A stretch of DNA of 64,000 nt from Branchiostoma lanceolatum. Its lineage: Eukaryota > Chordata > Leptocardii > Amphioxiformes > Branchiostomatidae. The notes under the pieces are model-generated. The model had not been told where the DNA came from. It saw nothing but the letters and a program-made list of their open reading frames with translations, and did not search any database. Location: positions 7,065,552 through 7,129,551 of the forward strand of contig NC_089740.1 in NCBI RefSeq assembly GCF_035083965.1, given 5' to 3'. Of this stretch, positions 53,001 to 64,000 are shown one piece after another. Within the stretch, counting starts at the first letter, position 1. Each line of letters begins with the position of its first letter. The position numbers and the translations under genes are program-made.

Positions 53001-56000
53001 GAAGACAAATATGTAAATGAGACCACACCCAACACAATGATGTAATGGTCTGTTATGGCTTACCTGGAGGGCGTGTTTGGATTGGTCGGGTCCCACGCTC
53101 CTGTTCTGCCTGGTGTGCGGCTACCATCGTCATGCAGAGGGGTCTGGGACCCGTAATGGGGGGTTCTGCCTCCTGTGGGGGGTACAGAGTATGGTGGTTA
53201 ACTTGTCTGTGTTTTTTTTTCTCTGGCTCTTTAGCCTCTGCCATACAGGGTTATATGCAAATCATATATTGTGCAATTTTCATGAATTTTATACCATTTT
53301 GAATTTCGGCGTCAAAACAGTTGGAGTTTGTAACAAAAGCATGCAACAAGACAGCATCAGATACCCTTCCATGTAACAGTATATATATGTTAATACTCTG
53401 CGTTTGGGAACAAATCTATAAGCAGCAACATCTGTCAAAATTGCCCTGAGGAAGGTGACAGATGGTTGCCGAAATGTTGGTTGAATAAATCACTAAGTCT
53501 TGGTTGTGTACAAAGTCTTTTCAGCATCAAAATGTTTTTAGTCCACTTCTTTCAACAAAACTAGTCAGAAATCACAATGCCATTCGTGTTGCCACATTTA
53601 AGTTTGATTATTTTCATGGAGATATTGTTCTGCGCATGTCTGTGTGTCTGTCTGTCTGTGAGTCTGTGTGTGTGTGTTTGTGTTTCCGGATTTTTGTAGT
53701 CAGCATAACTCAAGAACTTCTGAATGGAGTACAATGTGTGGGTAGGTGTTGGGAAGACAAAGGTCAAGGTCGATTTTTAGTTCAGTCTTACCTTCGTACT
53801 GCGGAGTCTGTGAACCGTACATGGGTGTACGGGATCCGGCGCCGTACATTGGGGTCTGTGATCCGTACATCGGAGTTCTACCGTATGATGTACTGGCGCC
53901 GCTTCTCATTGGACCCCTGGAAAACAACAAAACAAAACCATCTATTAAATGTATCATGGTTTAGATTTCACTGCATCTATCAATCTATGTGAGAGTAAGC
54001 CAGGTTGTATAAAGGAAGACCTAGGCAAAATTTTCACCTTTTTTTCATAAACCTGGTGTTACTGGTATCTACTGTATATTGTACTTAGCTACTGTAAATG
54101 CTTATCAAGTTTTCTTGACTGTGTTCCCTTCAATTATATAAGTTTTCTTGAACATCACTTTTATCATAGCTGTGCTCCATGTAAGCCCAGTAGCACTGTA
54201 AGAAAACAAAAAGGAATGTGCTGTAACACATGTTACGTACCCTACAGGGTTGAGTCTGGACCTGTCTACAGAGATAGTCTAACAGCTGGATTATAATACA
54301 GACTGGATGTACAGTAACAAATGTTACGTACCCTACAGGGTTGAGTCTGGACCTGTCTACAGAGATAGTCTTACAGCTGGATTATAATACAGACTGGATG
54401 TGCAGTAGTAACACATGTTACGTACCCTACAGGGTTGAGTCTGGACCTGTCTACAGAGATAGTCTAACAGCTGGATTATAATACAGACTGGATGTACAGT
54501 AACACATGTTACGTACCCTACAGGGTTGAGTCTGGACCTGTCTACAGAGATAGTCTTACAGCTGGATTATAATACAGACTGGATGTGCAGTAGTAACACA
54601 TGTTACGTACCCTACAGGGTTGAGTCTGGACCTGTCTACAGAGATAGTCTTACAGCTGGAGTGTAGTTCCACCCTGGCTGTGGACTCTGTAGCATCCTTC
54701 ACCATACCGATATAGCCTGGAAACACACAAGACAAACATAACATTTAATACAATTAAATTCAATATCTAATCTTCTCTCTGAATGTCAGTATCTACAATA
54801 TGGATGAAAATATGAGTGTCTCATTTTTTCCTGCACCATAATACATGTACTAGGTACATAATTTTGGGTATTGTAGGAATTGAATAAATGAATTGAGACA
54901 ATCACCTCACTTCCATGTACCTTTGATTGATTTTGTAATATCTTAAGGTCAAATGACAAAAAGAATTAATAAAAAATTTGATTCATTTACATTACATCGT
55001 GTTGGCTTTCATTTTTGCAGAAGGCAATCATACTTAAAGTGCTAACAGGCTAGCACACTTTTGTAAGGCCTTGACACTTTGCCTGATGAACACTTACCTT
55101 TGTAAGGCCCCTGACAGATCCTGACAGTTTGCCCGATGAGCTCCATGTCCCTTCTTGCCCGTCCCCTCCCCCTACCCTGGCCACCGCCCCCACCCCCTCC
55201 TCCTCTGTCTCCTGTAAACATAATAACAACATCAAAAATTGTATTCACAAAAATATGAAAGACAACATTCACTGCAGTGTTTCCGCCAGAGGGGCGTCTT
55301 CCCGTCAAATGACGGCCTTATGTCGCTTTGGACGGCCTGAACTTAGACAGAGGCCGTCCTCTTTTTAAAAAAAAGACAAACTAAATGCCGAGAAATCGGG
55401 GGAAAAAATACGAGAGGTCGGCATAATTTCTTTGTTTTTCTTTGTTACTGCGGGCGTGGGGACGCTCTATATCGTTGGACATTCACACTCTTTTGTTTGT
55501 TGCTATTGTTATGCTTGCGAAGAATCGATGTTGGTGCCTTTGGCATACGGTGATCTCATTAAAAACCCGTTTTTCAAGACTCAATCGAAGAAAGTCATCA
55601 AAGAAAACAAGGAAAAACGTAAACAAAACAAGAATTTCGCCCGTGCATTTCAGCCTCTACGTCGTGATTTGCCGCGGTTCGCCTTCATTTCTGGCCGTAT
55701 TCGACATAATATATATTCCTTTGAATATTTTTCCGTGAAAATTCTCCGTATGTACCGTAGATAAATCGTATTTTCGCTATGAATTCACATAAGTCATGAT
55801 GCTCGCGAGTCCCGGGCCGTCCGCCATGTTTTTAAGCTCATTGATATGCAAGGTTCTGAGCTCTGATTAGTCTGCGTCACAAAACCTGTGCTCTGATTGG
55901 TTGACGGCAAGATGTCACGTGACCACAGGGCGGGAGATCCCCATTACACTTCAGGCGTTTCTGGTCAATATAGATCGCATTTTGTGACGACTTGAAGCAG

Positions 56001-59000
56001 TATTATAGCGACCTTCGTAACAAATTGATTTGGAAAAATTAACAAAGTCTTTTCTGATCACAACATTCAGTTACTTTTCCTAGTCAATTAATTTTCGCGG
56101 TACGGTCAATTAGTTTTCGCGGTACAGTCAGTTAATTTTCGCGGTACGGTCAATTAATTTTCGCGGTAGCGCCCTCCCCAAGTGGACGGCCTCTCAGTCG
56201 CGGTCTGGCGGAAACACTGATTCACTGCATCAAAACTTTCCAATGTGCGTCATATTTTAATACACAAAAAGACAACATACAACATTTACTGCTTCAAAAT
56301 TCAATCTATCCAATGTATATCCTCAGAAATTTCATACACAAAAAAATACAACATTCACTGCTTCAAAATTTAATCTATCCAAAGTAGATCATTAGATATT
56401 TCATATGAAATGCATAAAAACACGATTCTCTGTATTAAATCTAAACTGACATCTATCTATTGTTTACAGTAGAAGTCAGTAGGACGAGGGTTATGGGTAT
56501 TGACTTACCCCCACCACTGCTGGGGTGCTGTGGACTGGACAGTCGCGGGGACATGGGGGCAAATCCTGCCATCACTGTGGTGGTGTTACTGGGCTGTATG
56601 GTCAGAAAATATCACCATAAACTTACAGCATATTTCATAATCATACTTAGTCTGGCAACATTTAGTTACTGTTTTACTGTACTAAAACAACAGTAGCTAA
56701 TTGAACTATTGGCATAAAACTTTGTCTTGAATTAACCTTTTTTAAAGACTACTTGAAGACATCCTAAATTGTTTTAACCTCATTAACATATCTATTCAGA
56801 GTTTTGGTATAAAACCTGGTGTTCTCAGTCCTATCGTTAGTCACTGACGAAAGACAGTGGATACTGTTTCAAAATCTTATCCAGTTGCTTGAGTAATTAT
56901 TTTTGGCCTATTTCATACTACTCAGATAAAATGCATAGTATTTTACACTTTTTGGAAACACCTCAGGGGCAGGCCTAATGGTAAAGAATTGTAAGGAGTC
57001 TGCAAGAATTCTAGGAATTTCACAGGAATGTGTACACAGGAATTTCAGTCCACAGGACAATAACTCATTAGTTTTTGAAAGTTTTGACTTGGAAAAGTGA
57101 CTGCTAAAACAATCATAAAAATATATGTATAGCGAAGATTTCAAGATCTACAGTATGTAACTGACCCTTGAACCTCCAGCGAGTACCACGTGTCTGGACC
57201 GCACCACAAACATGCCTCCGTTGTCTGTCATCATCTTGGAGTACAGGAAGGCATAGCTACGGTACAGATGTTTCACTTCACCTTGCCGACCCTATAGGAG
57301 GAAAAATAATTACACTGTAAACACATCAAGTGGTTTGACTGTGAACTGTTTATGTCGGAAACTGCAGAACCAACAAGAAGCATAGCAACCTGCAAGGGGG
57401 CTCAAACCTGCTCCACGTCTTCTTTACGTCAACATCTATCTACTACAAAACAATCAAGACCATAGCATCACGTCCATGACCAGAGAAACAAAAACTGAAA
57501 GTCCTGCTGCAGTACCAAGGTCAGTCACTAGGAGACCCGAAATTGACCTTGACCGTTCACAATGCCTACCCCATCTACCAAATGTCATCGCAATCCATCT
57601 AGAAGTTCCTAAGATATTCTGCCGAACACACACGCATGCAAACAGAGCGAAAACTGTTGTTCCAACACGTAGTTATTTCTTGAATGTGTCAGGTGTTGAG
57701 ATGCCTAAGAATGCTGACATTGTTCTAGTTTTGCGACTTAAACTTGTGTCTTATTCACAACAATGCACCTTCCAATCTACTATCACTAGACAATACTGCT
57801 GCCACTTCAACAATGGCCTACTACATGTACATCAATAGGAAAACCTGCACGAAGGCAACTTCAATGCTGACTCACCGAGTGTTGTCCATCTATGACCTTG
57901 ACAATGTCTCTGACTTGAATGTTGTTCTGTTCAGCGTCAAGAGCGACAGCGTTCCTCGTGTTTTTCTTCTGTGTGACTGCGTTCTGTTTGACGTTAACAA
58001 CCTGGCAAGGAAAACAAGCAAATTCACATGTTGTTTGGTCCATAACACTGTATGCTAGCCATAGCTGTTGTATGGCTAGCACTAGCCTTAAAATCATGGT
58101 TTGAAATTGAAAAAAAAAATTTGGTCGAGTTTGAGATAGATTTCTATTGGGTTTGGCAGTATAAGAGAAGAAGAAGAGAAAAAGAAGTATCAAGTCTAGA
58201 CTACTACACCCTTTGTTACTGTATCATTACTGTATGATTACTGTATCATTACTAAATTGAAAGAGACTGTCCTTACCTTTCCATGCATGTTGAGTACTGA
58301 GAAAGACTCCCTCTCTAGTCTTACAATGATGCCTACTGTCTGTGGGCTGAAGGGAAAAATGTACATCAAATAAAAAGCAATGACTACAACTGTGTACTGT
58401 TATTCTTGTAATTTTTGCTGTGGTTTTATGTTCACATTTGTTTTTGGTGATCGCTTCATGGTCAACATAAAACCAGTGAGAAAATGCCTCCCTCCTTGTT
58501 TCAAAAACAATAATATTTTCTCAAGTTCAAACTGAAAGTTTTATGTTTATCGTGAAGAGGCGTATTGTTTTGTCTACAGCTTTTGATTTCAAAATCAAAC
58601 ATATCCCAGAGGCAGACAATTCAACGATCTATTTCTCCTACAGGCAAATAAAATATGATGATATGAGTACTGACTCTAGCATGACCAGGTCTCCAAACTG
58701 GAACTGTCCCATAGAGTCCACTCCTGAACTCATCTCTGTACACAACTGGAGGTCCTGGGGTCGCACTTTTAACTGGAAAACACACAAACCTCAGTTATAA
58801 CATGGTCAGGAAAGTTTCAAGACAATGAAAGACTAACTTTCCTCAAGAAAACCTTGTCCAAAGTAACTATATCAAGGCATATATGGCTCTTGCAAATTAT
58901 AACCATACATAAATGCCTTTATACCTTGTGAAGGTTAGAAATCTAGGGACATGTAATAAGATAAAAAAAAAAACCAAGTTACTCAAGCAATGTGTAACTG

Positions 59001-62000
59001 GTAGTGGATGCTACCTAAAACGTCTGACCGTTTCCAAAATCATATGCAGTTGCTTGAGTAACTGTTTTTTGCATATAAAAGCCTTTGTTTCTGAGCAATG
59101 CATACATTTTAAAAATCATTCCGTAACAAATACATGCAAAGTTCTTTTATTAGCATTTACGCAAACAATGACATACTGACATACAATGAAGTTTACCAAT
59201 TATGACAACAATGTAAAATGTATACATAAAATACCTGTATAGCACAACACTGTAAAAACGTAGGATTTCTTAGAGACTACTAACCTCGTGCATGGTCAGG
59301 TCAGAAAACAGTACCACATAGTTGTCCTCCACACGGACAATAAGACCTGTGTCCCCCTCGTAACGACCCGCGATGACCTTCACGTGGTCGCCCATGTTGA
59401 AGTGTTTCCTCAACTCATGAGAGGGGAACTCCAGAGGTTCCTGTGGAAATAAAGTTACAACAGTTGAATCAATTGCTAAGAACAACATTGCAGAGCCACA
59501 AAGTATCATGTCTATCCATCAATTTATGCAAAAAAATACACAATAGGGAAACAAAGTGTTTTTGGTACTGCCACAGGGGTGGAGCCATTTTTTGTTCATT
59601 TTCACTCATCAAACTAAGTAACATAAGAACTAGGATTTGAAAGTAAGCTGTCTAACCTTATGCAATGAATTATGGAATCTAGATGTGTTAAAATACAAGT
59701 CTATTTACACCATTTCAGTGAGAATGATTACTATTATTTCTTACTACCTTTTAAGCATTTCCTTTAATAGAAATTATTTCCTGTCAATAGCTTGTCTATC
59801 ATAGAGTTTGAAAATTATCTGGAAGATTTTAGTTATCAGGCTTTTCATAATTCACATACCTATCACATATACAAAGTATGAGCCGATTTGACTCTTAACA
59901 GATACAAGGAGATAGTTAAACAACACTACGTACCTTGAGGTCCTCATGTTTAGGCATGATGGTGACTTTGTTGCCGTCCACAGTCATGACCTTGCCCTGC
60001 AGGTGGATGAGTTCTCCCTCTGCGACCTCTACGATGTCACCAGGTGCCAGACTGTGCTGCTTGTCCACCTTACTTCTGGACTCAGGCACCACTGGTCAGT
60101 ATACGGTCAAGGGACTAACACAAACATCTATACAGTTAATTAATACTGTAAATGTATTAACTTTTGCGGCGGTTTCATTTTGTGGTAGAAGGGAAAAGGA
60201 GATTTTCGCAGAGTTTGAAACAATGCTGTAGTACAGTAGAATTAAAAGTGCTATGATTCCGCAGTAAGAGATCACCAGTTTCAAGATCTACAATAACACT
60301 AAAGAAAGTTATGACAAAATTATGGAGCAAGAAAGTTTTGTGGCTACCCACCAATCAACACGAAGAAATTGACAGCGATTAGTTGTACACCATTTGGGTG
60401 GCATCATGGGCTACGTCATGTGATTTTCTTTGGCACCCTGTGTGACCCCTTGCGACTTACAAAGGACAGGGCTCGAAATAGTGGGTGCATGTGCATCCAA
60501 AATTGGAGCTGTGCACCTAATTTTTGACTCTGGGTGCACTGGTGCACCTATATATTTTTGTAGCCTATAGGGTTAAGGTACTATTGTACACTAGTATACA
60601 GAATATTCTTGAAATGTAAGTATAAAAAACAGCATGATAACTTTTTGCTGTACTTTATTTAATGTATTATCTGTTTGAAATTTTGAAGTTAGCTATAGAA
60701 TTACAGATTAAAGTTGTTAAGAAAGGCAGCAGCGTTAAACTTTGTAATTATGTTCTGAAGAACATTCAACTTTATCTTATCTGGTGCACCCGAAATTCTT
60801 TCTGTGCACCCAATTTTTTGAGTTGGGTGCACCAGTGCACCTATTCCCAAAGATGAATTTTGAGCCCTGAAGGAGCAAAATGATATAAAAAGGATACACT
60901 CTATGTCCATCCCCTCTGGCTGGTCTTCAAACTTCTCCAACTCTGACAGGGTTGGTTTCACTCCTTCTGTGATCTGAGGATTCAAATGGATACTTCAGTG
61001 GATCAAAATCAACATATAACAATCTCACACTACAACCTTAGAGCAATAACTGTTTGGTGGTAAAACAATTTGTTAAAGAATGCCATTTGTCTTCTACAAA
61101 AAGTGTAGTAAGGTCTACCAGCGAATACTATGTGTGATTTAGTGTGTCGTTTACTTTGAATTTCTTATTACAAGCACATTTCCTGCCTATTTTGTGATCT
61201 ACTGTAACAGAATAATATCAGTATTCAAAGAAGTATAACAACTTACAATGGCAGACATGACAAAAGTCTTGAAGAGGAAGCCCTTGCGACTGTAGCGGTT
61301 CCCCTCGAAGATCAAGAAATCTCCATCTGAGGTCACCTCACCCCCAATAGCTCTGAAAGTGAAACAAAGGATAAGTCCACAAACTTTAAGGTGTTGGACA
61401 AGTGTTGACTTATTCATTGAGATTATACCACATATTTGGAAGGATTGGCATAACATGTGACTATCACCGTTTCAAGATGTCAACCCAGACACCAGGCTGT
61501 AAGGTTTGATCCACTCACACGAGGAAGGGCGCCAACTTTTTCGATAAGTGTGGTGGGTTCTTTAACATGCTTGAGGTGTGGCTCTCCAGAAACTTGGGAC
61601 CTCTGGCTTTACGTCCCATCCGAAGGGATGATTCTAACTAAGCCAACAACCCTAACTTCAAGGAGACAACCTAGGCATTGTAAAGTACCCCCCCCCCCCC
61701 CACACACACACACATATGCACTAGTCTTCTAAAATATAGGATGTTATGCCAACTGACAGTTTACCAGTTACATGAACAGTGTTCTCACCAGAATTTTTTC
61801 ACAGCATAGGGGTCAGGTACAGAATGCCAACTTTACGCGGTGCAAGTCACGCGTGGAGTGCTGAAGACATGACCAGAGTAGGGAGTCCGGCATGTTCCCC
61901 CGGAAAATTTGCAAATTCATAACCCAATGAGACATTATTGCATGCATTTTGAGGGATAGATTTTGTGAAGTACATGTAGAGTTTTTCCTCTGTCACAGCC

Positions 62001-63832
62001 TCATTCTAAAGCCAAATATGAACTTTTTATAAGATTTATGAAGGGTCACAAGGTTTGTCCCAGAAAGAAACACCCCGGTATGCTGGTTGAAACACAGCAT
62101 AGGGGTCCAGATCACAGCATAGGGGGTCCAAATCGCAGCATAGGGAGCCCCTATGCTGAAAAGGCCTGGCGAGAACACTGATGAATGTATGTATGACTCT
62201 CACCTGACAGCGTCAACATCAAACAGTTTCTGTGGAGGTCTGCGGAACTTTTTCCTCTTCTCTCCCTGATCCTGGGCAGCAGAAAACAACAGTGTACAGT
62301 TCACAATGACAAAAATTTCAGTTACAGAGGAGAGGTGATAGAAGATCAAGAATACACTGTAGCCAAAGTGTATTTTTTCAATCATCTTCATTCAAACTTT
62401 TTTTCTGAAACTGAGTGGCTCTAAGCACATTTTTTTACCTGTAAAGCCTTCTAGGCATCTTTCAAATTAGTATAATTGACTACAAGGTAAGTAAAAAGTT
62501 AAAGTGATCTTTAAACAGTTTAGCTCACTGAACGATTGAAATACTCTTTCATTGGTCGTGACAGAGAAGACAGACGCTATATACAGTTTAAAGGTTCATT
62601 TTCATGTGAGAAATTCCCCTGGATCTTTTCGACAAGTACCATGAACAATGAACCACGGCTTAACATCCCGTCCTAAGGACTGCGACCCTTTCCAGTAGCA
62701 TGCAAGTGCATGTGTGACAACGGCCGGGATTCAAACTCACAACCTCTTGGTCACTAACCACTGGATCATGCATGCCCCAAGACTCAGTTTAAGGCATCAT
62801 CTAAACAAGAGTTCCCAACAAATTCATTTTTTTCTTTTACCCCATGACAAATACCATCTTATTGCAACTCTTAGTAAAAATACAAGAACTGTTCTAAGTT
62901 TTCCTAAACTTGTTCCTCACCTGGGAAGCCTTATTTACCCCTCTCGCCTTGGTGTAGTCCACACGAGGGATGAGTTTCAGGTGCACAGAGTTCATACTGG
63001 GCTCCACATAGTCCACCTGCGCTAGGTCGTCCTTGTACACACCTCGCTTCAGACGTACCCACGACTTGGGTTTCAACGCTACGGTTTCTTTTACCACCTT
63101 CAGAACATCTAGAATAAAAAGTTGTGATACATCGGTGTAAATTCAAAATCTTAAAGTTGAATAAAAGTTACAAAAAAGTTCGAAAATACAACAAAAAGGG
63201 ACCTCAAAAACAAGTTCAATTACAAAGGAAGGAGGCTGAAATTCAAGAGCACACAGTAGGCATTTTTTTTCCTTTTACATTCTTACATCTTGTGCAAGAC
63301 AATTCCTAAAAGTAGTTTGAAAATATTTTAGGAACTAGAAGATATATGCTACCATTGGACAATATGGGAGGCCTAAACTAAGAAGATAGCGTAAACATAT
63401 TGGTGAATATACTTTGTAAAACAAAGGGTTTACATAGCATTTTCTGCATAAAATGTAACAAAAATTCATCTTCCATTTTCTTTGAGACGACTTTTACTTC
63501 GGAATTCATAAACCTGGCGTAATATATGACATATTCTTTTTCTTCCAATTCCTTACAACTTTCATATCATCATCTAACTTTAACCTTTCCCCTACTAAGG
63601 GAGCCTTTTGGTACAAGATTTGTCCCGGTTATAATGTTGTGTAGTAGAAAGAAGGTTAAACAGACGACCCACCTGTCATTTCCTTGATGGGGACCATCTG
63701 TTGCTGCCACATACCCATGCGCAGGTTACCCACGCCGGTGATGGCAGCCTTCACGTGGGTCTGTTTGAACGACTCCACGTACACATAACCCTTCAGACCC
63801 TCTTTAGCAACGATCGACTTGATCTGTAGGGG
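50077..63832 (-). CDS. SUPT5H: Transcription elongation factor SPT5 (DSIF large subunit), C-terminal 874 aa
   Basis: Twenty exons, all phase-consistent: 63832-63673, 63108-62921, 62271-62204, 61352-61247, 60973-60900, 60075-59934, 59440-59285, 58772-58675, 58346-58277, 58001-57876, 57291-57166, 56593-56509, 55211-55098, 54716-54611, 53916-53792, 53172-53064, 52633-52410, 51720-51416, 50965-50870, 50223-50077. The product runs from mid-NGN domain ([18 protein letters not shown]) through the KOW domains (e.g. [66 protein letters not shown]), the CTR1 repeats ([11 protein letters not shown]), the CTR2 repeats (TPSPAGYQ) and the final KOW (RFLGKL). Identity with vertebrate SPT5 is high throughout. 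With SPT4 it forms DSIF, which sits on RNA polymerase II, pauses it with NELF and promotes elongation after P-TEFb phosphorylation of the CTR. The acidic N-terminus and first NGN half lie beyond the window. Exon 60973 ends with donor GTGTAT, a weaker site. Confidence 0.97.
51600..51720 (-). repeat. In-frame TPSPAGYQ octapeptide repeats (SPT5 CTR2)
   Basis: About four to five 24-bp units in the exon 51720-51416 encode (A/P)TPSPAGYQ. They are part of the SPT5 C-terminal region, a kinase target in other species. The DNA units are very alike, suggesting recent unit duplication. Confidence 0.9.
52305..52386. repeat. Short dispersed MITE-like repeat, copy 3 (SUPT5H intron)
   Basis: Core TTAGCACACTGAAGTAGCC and TCTCTATTGGTTACAGAGTT, ending GGGAGAAGGTTAG. 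Same family as 50-135 and 2383-2472. Confidence 0.6.
53600..53790 (+). repeat. Dispersed 'GCATAACTCAAGAAGG' repeat, copy in SUPT5H intron
   Basis: TTTCATGGAGATATTGTTC, a GTCTGTGTGTCTG run, GTTTCCGGATTTTTGTAGTC and AGCATAACTCAAGAACTTC, arranged as in the 4257 copy. It stops at the donor end of the SUPT5H exon 53916-53792. Confidence 0.6.
54228..54610 (-). repeat. Four tandem copies of a SUPT5H exon 3' end with its 5' splice site
   Basis: The exon 54716-54611 ends (minus strand) AGACTCAACCCTGTAGG followed by donor GTACGTAAC. Four near-identical copies of about 45 exon bases plus ~45 intron bases lie downstream in the intron. The landmark CCTACAGG occurs at 54241, 54332, 54426, 54517 and (the real exon) 54611, giving spacings of 91, 94, 91 and 94, so the array itself is a duplicated dimer of 185 bp. 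Each copy keeps a consensus donor but none keeps an acceptor. Confidence 0.92.
55040..55097 (-). repeat. Duplicate of the SUPT5H exon end immediately after its donor
   Basis: After the donor at 55097 the intron reads (minus strand) TTCATCAGGCAAAGTGTC and AAGGCCTTACAAAAG. This repeats the exon's CATCGGGCAAACTGTC and GGGCCTTACAAAG. The donor in the copy is damaged (AG/TGTGCT). Confidence 0.7.
55275..56219. mobile_element. Non-autonomous hAT transposon with 8-bp target duplication
   Basis: The ends are exact 16-bp inverted repeats CAGTGTTTCCGCCAGA. The flanks carry the perfect 8-bp duplication ATTCACTG (55267-55274 and 56220-56227), the hAT hallmark. Near the right end a ~22-bp unit, TCAATTAATTTTCGCGGTAC, occurs four times (56084-56168). 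An internal 110-codon ORF shows no transposase motif. It lies in the SUPT5H intron between exons 56593-56509 and 55211-55098. Confidence 0.92.
60467..60869. mobile_element. 403-bp hAT-like MITE with 5-bp target duplication
   Basis: The left end is CAGGGCTCGAAATAG and the right end, complemented, CAGGGCTCAAAATTC. GTGCACC-rich blocks repeat inside both ends (GGTGCACTGGTGCACC type). AAGGA occurs directly outside both ends (60462-60466, 60870-60874). Its right end lies only 30 bases beyond the donor of the exon 60973-60900. Confidence 0.75.
61480..61665 (+). repeat. Dispersed repeat fragment with TGGTGGGTTCTTTAACATGC
   Basis: Contains GGGCGCCAACTTTTTCGA, TGTGGTGGGTTCTTTAACAT and ACGTCCCATCCGAAGGGATG. 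I recognise this pattern as a common interspersed repeat of marine invertebrate genomes but cannot name the family. It is followed by (C)14(AC)n at 61687-61712. Confidence 0.45.
61777..62180. mobile_element. 404-bp hAT-like MITE with 5-bp target duplication
   Basis: The left end is CAGTGTTCTCACCAG and the right end, complemented, CAGTGTTCTCGCCAG. ATGAA directly flanks both ends (61772-61776, 62181-62185). CACAGCATAGGGG-type units repeat inside the right half. It lies in a SUPT5H intron. Confidence 0.75.
62592..62784 (-). mobile_element. tRNA-derived SINE
   Basis: The minus strand reads TAGTGACCAAGAGGTTGTGA, then the B-box-like GAGTTTGAATCCC, then GGACGGGATGTTAAGCCGTG and a tail to AAAATGAACC. 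CAGTTTAA flanks both sides (62584-62591, 62785-62792). It shares order with the decayed copy at 43775-43890 and lies in a SUPT5H intron. Confidence 0.65.
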
Positions 63833-64000
63833 CTGGAACAACGTCATATGTTACGAGAATTCTAGACTTAACTTTACTGACAGAAGTAGAGATGACAGCA
63901 TGAAATGCAGCAAATGAAGCAACAGTTACTGAATTCTGTTTTTCGGCATACTGTAACCTGTTATAAACATTGTACAACAAAGCAGTTACTGAAACATGCA

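Noticed and set aside
55432-55764. 110-codon ORF inside the hAT element
   Set aside because: No transposase or other known motif; the element is otherwise non-coding.

Overview
This is eukaryotic, intron-rich animal DNA. The gene set (a FES/FER-type tyrosine kinase, SPT5, an NXPE protein, a cytosolic 5'-nucleotidase III and a TRIM fused to a glycine-rich domain), the small exons with GT-AG introns, and the dense load of SINEs, CR1-like LINEs, MITEs and satellites suggest an invertebrate deuterostome, most likely a lancelet (Branchiostoma). That assignment is inference; no database was searched.

Layout. 0.4-1.4 kb: a transposon with pogo-like ends. 1.56-7.57 kb (+): the 3' nine exons of a FES/FPS kinase (SH2 plus kinase, 425 aa visible). 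9.99-12.78 kb (-): a complete four-exon TRIM E3 ligase model (RING, two B-boxes, coiled coil) whose C-terminus is an ALK/LTK-type TNF-like/glycine-rich module. 13.3-15.25 kb: a broken second copy of that gene's 3' end, split by a CR1-like LINE. 15.4-20.0 kb: a mosaic of direct and inverted repeats with a second LINE fragment. 20.63-24.54 kb (+): a four-exon NXPE-family gene (541 aa). 25.52-26.42 kb (-): a cytosolic 5'-nucleotidase III with a single coding exon (297 aa). 27-35 kb: LINE debris, a 2.7 kb foldback element, a deleted Tc1 element and a dispersed repeat. 36.2-42 kb: a satellite field (72-bp, 40-bp, and 93-bp/480-bp higher-order arrays). 42-50 kb: gene-poor, with MITEs and one promoter-like patch with a possible first exon on the minus strand. 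50.08-63.83 kb (-): the last 20 coding exons of SUPT5H (874 aa visible, from mid-NGN domain to stop), whose introns carry hAT-like insertions.

The genes do not form a pathway. FES acts in cytoplasmic signalling, SPT5 in transcription elongation, the nucleotidase in nucleotide/cap breakdown, and the TRIM presumably in ubiquitylation. All exon boundaries given were placed by eye using GT-AG sites and checked for reading phase: each joined coding sequence is divisible by three and free of internal stops. The most striking observations are the TRIM/ALK-like fusion and three independent tandem duplications of exon 3' ends, two of which carry the 5' splice site with them.
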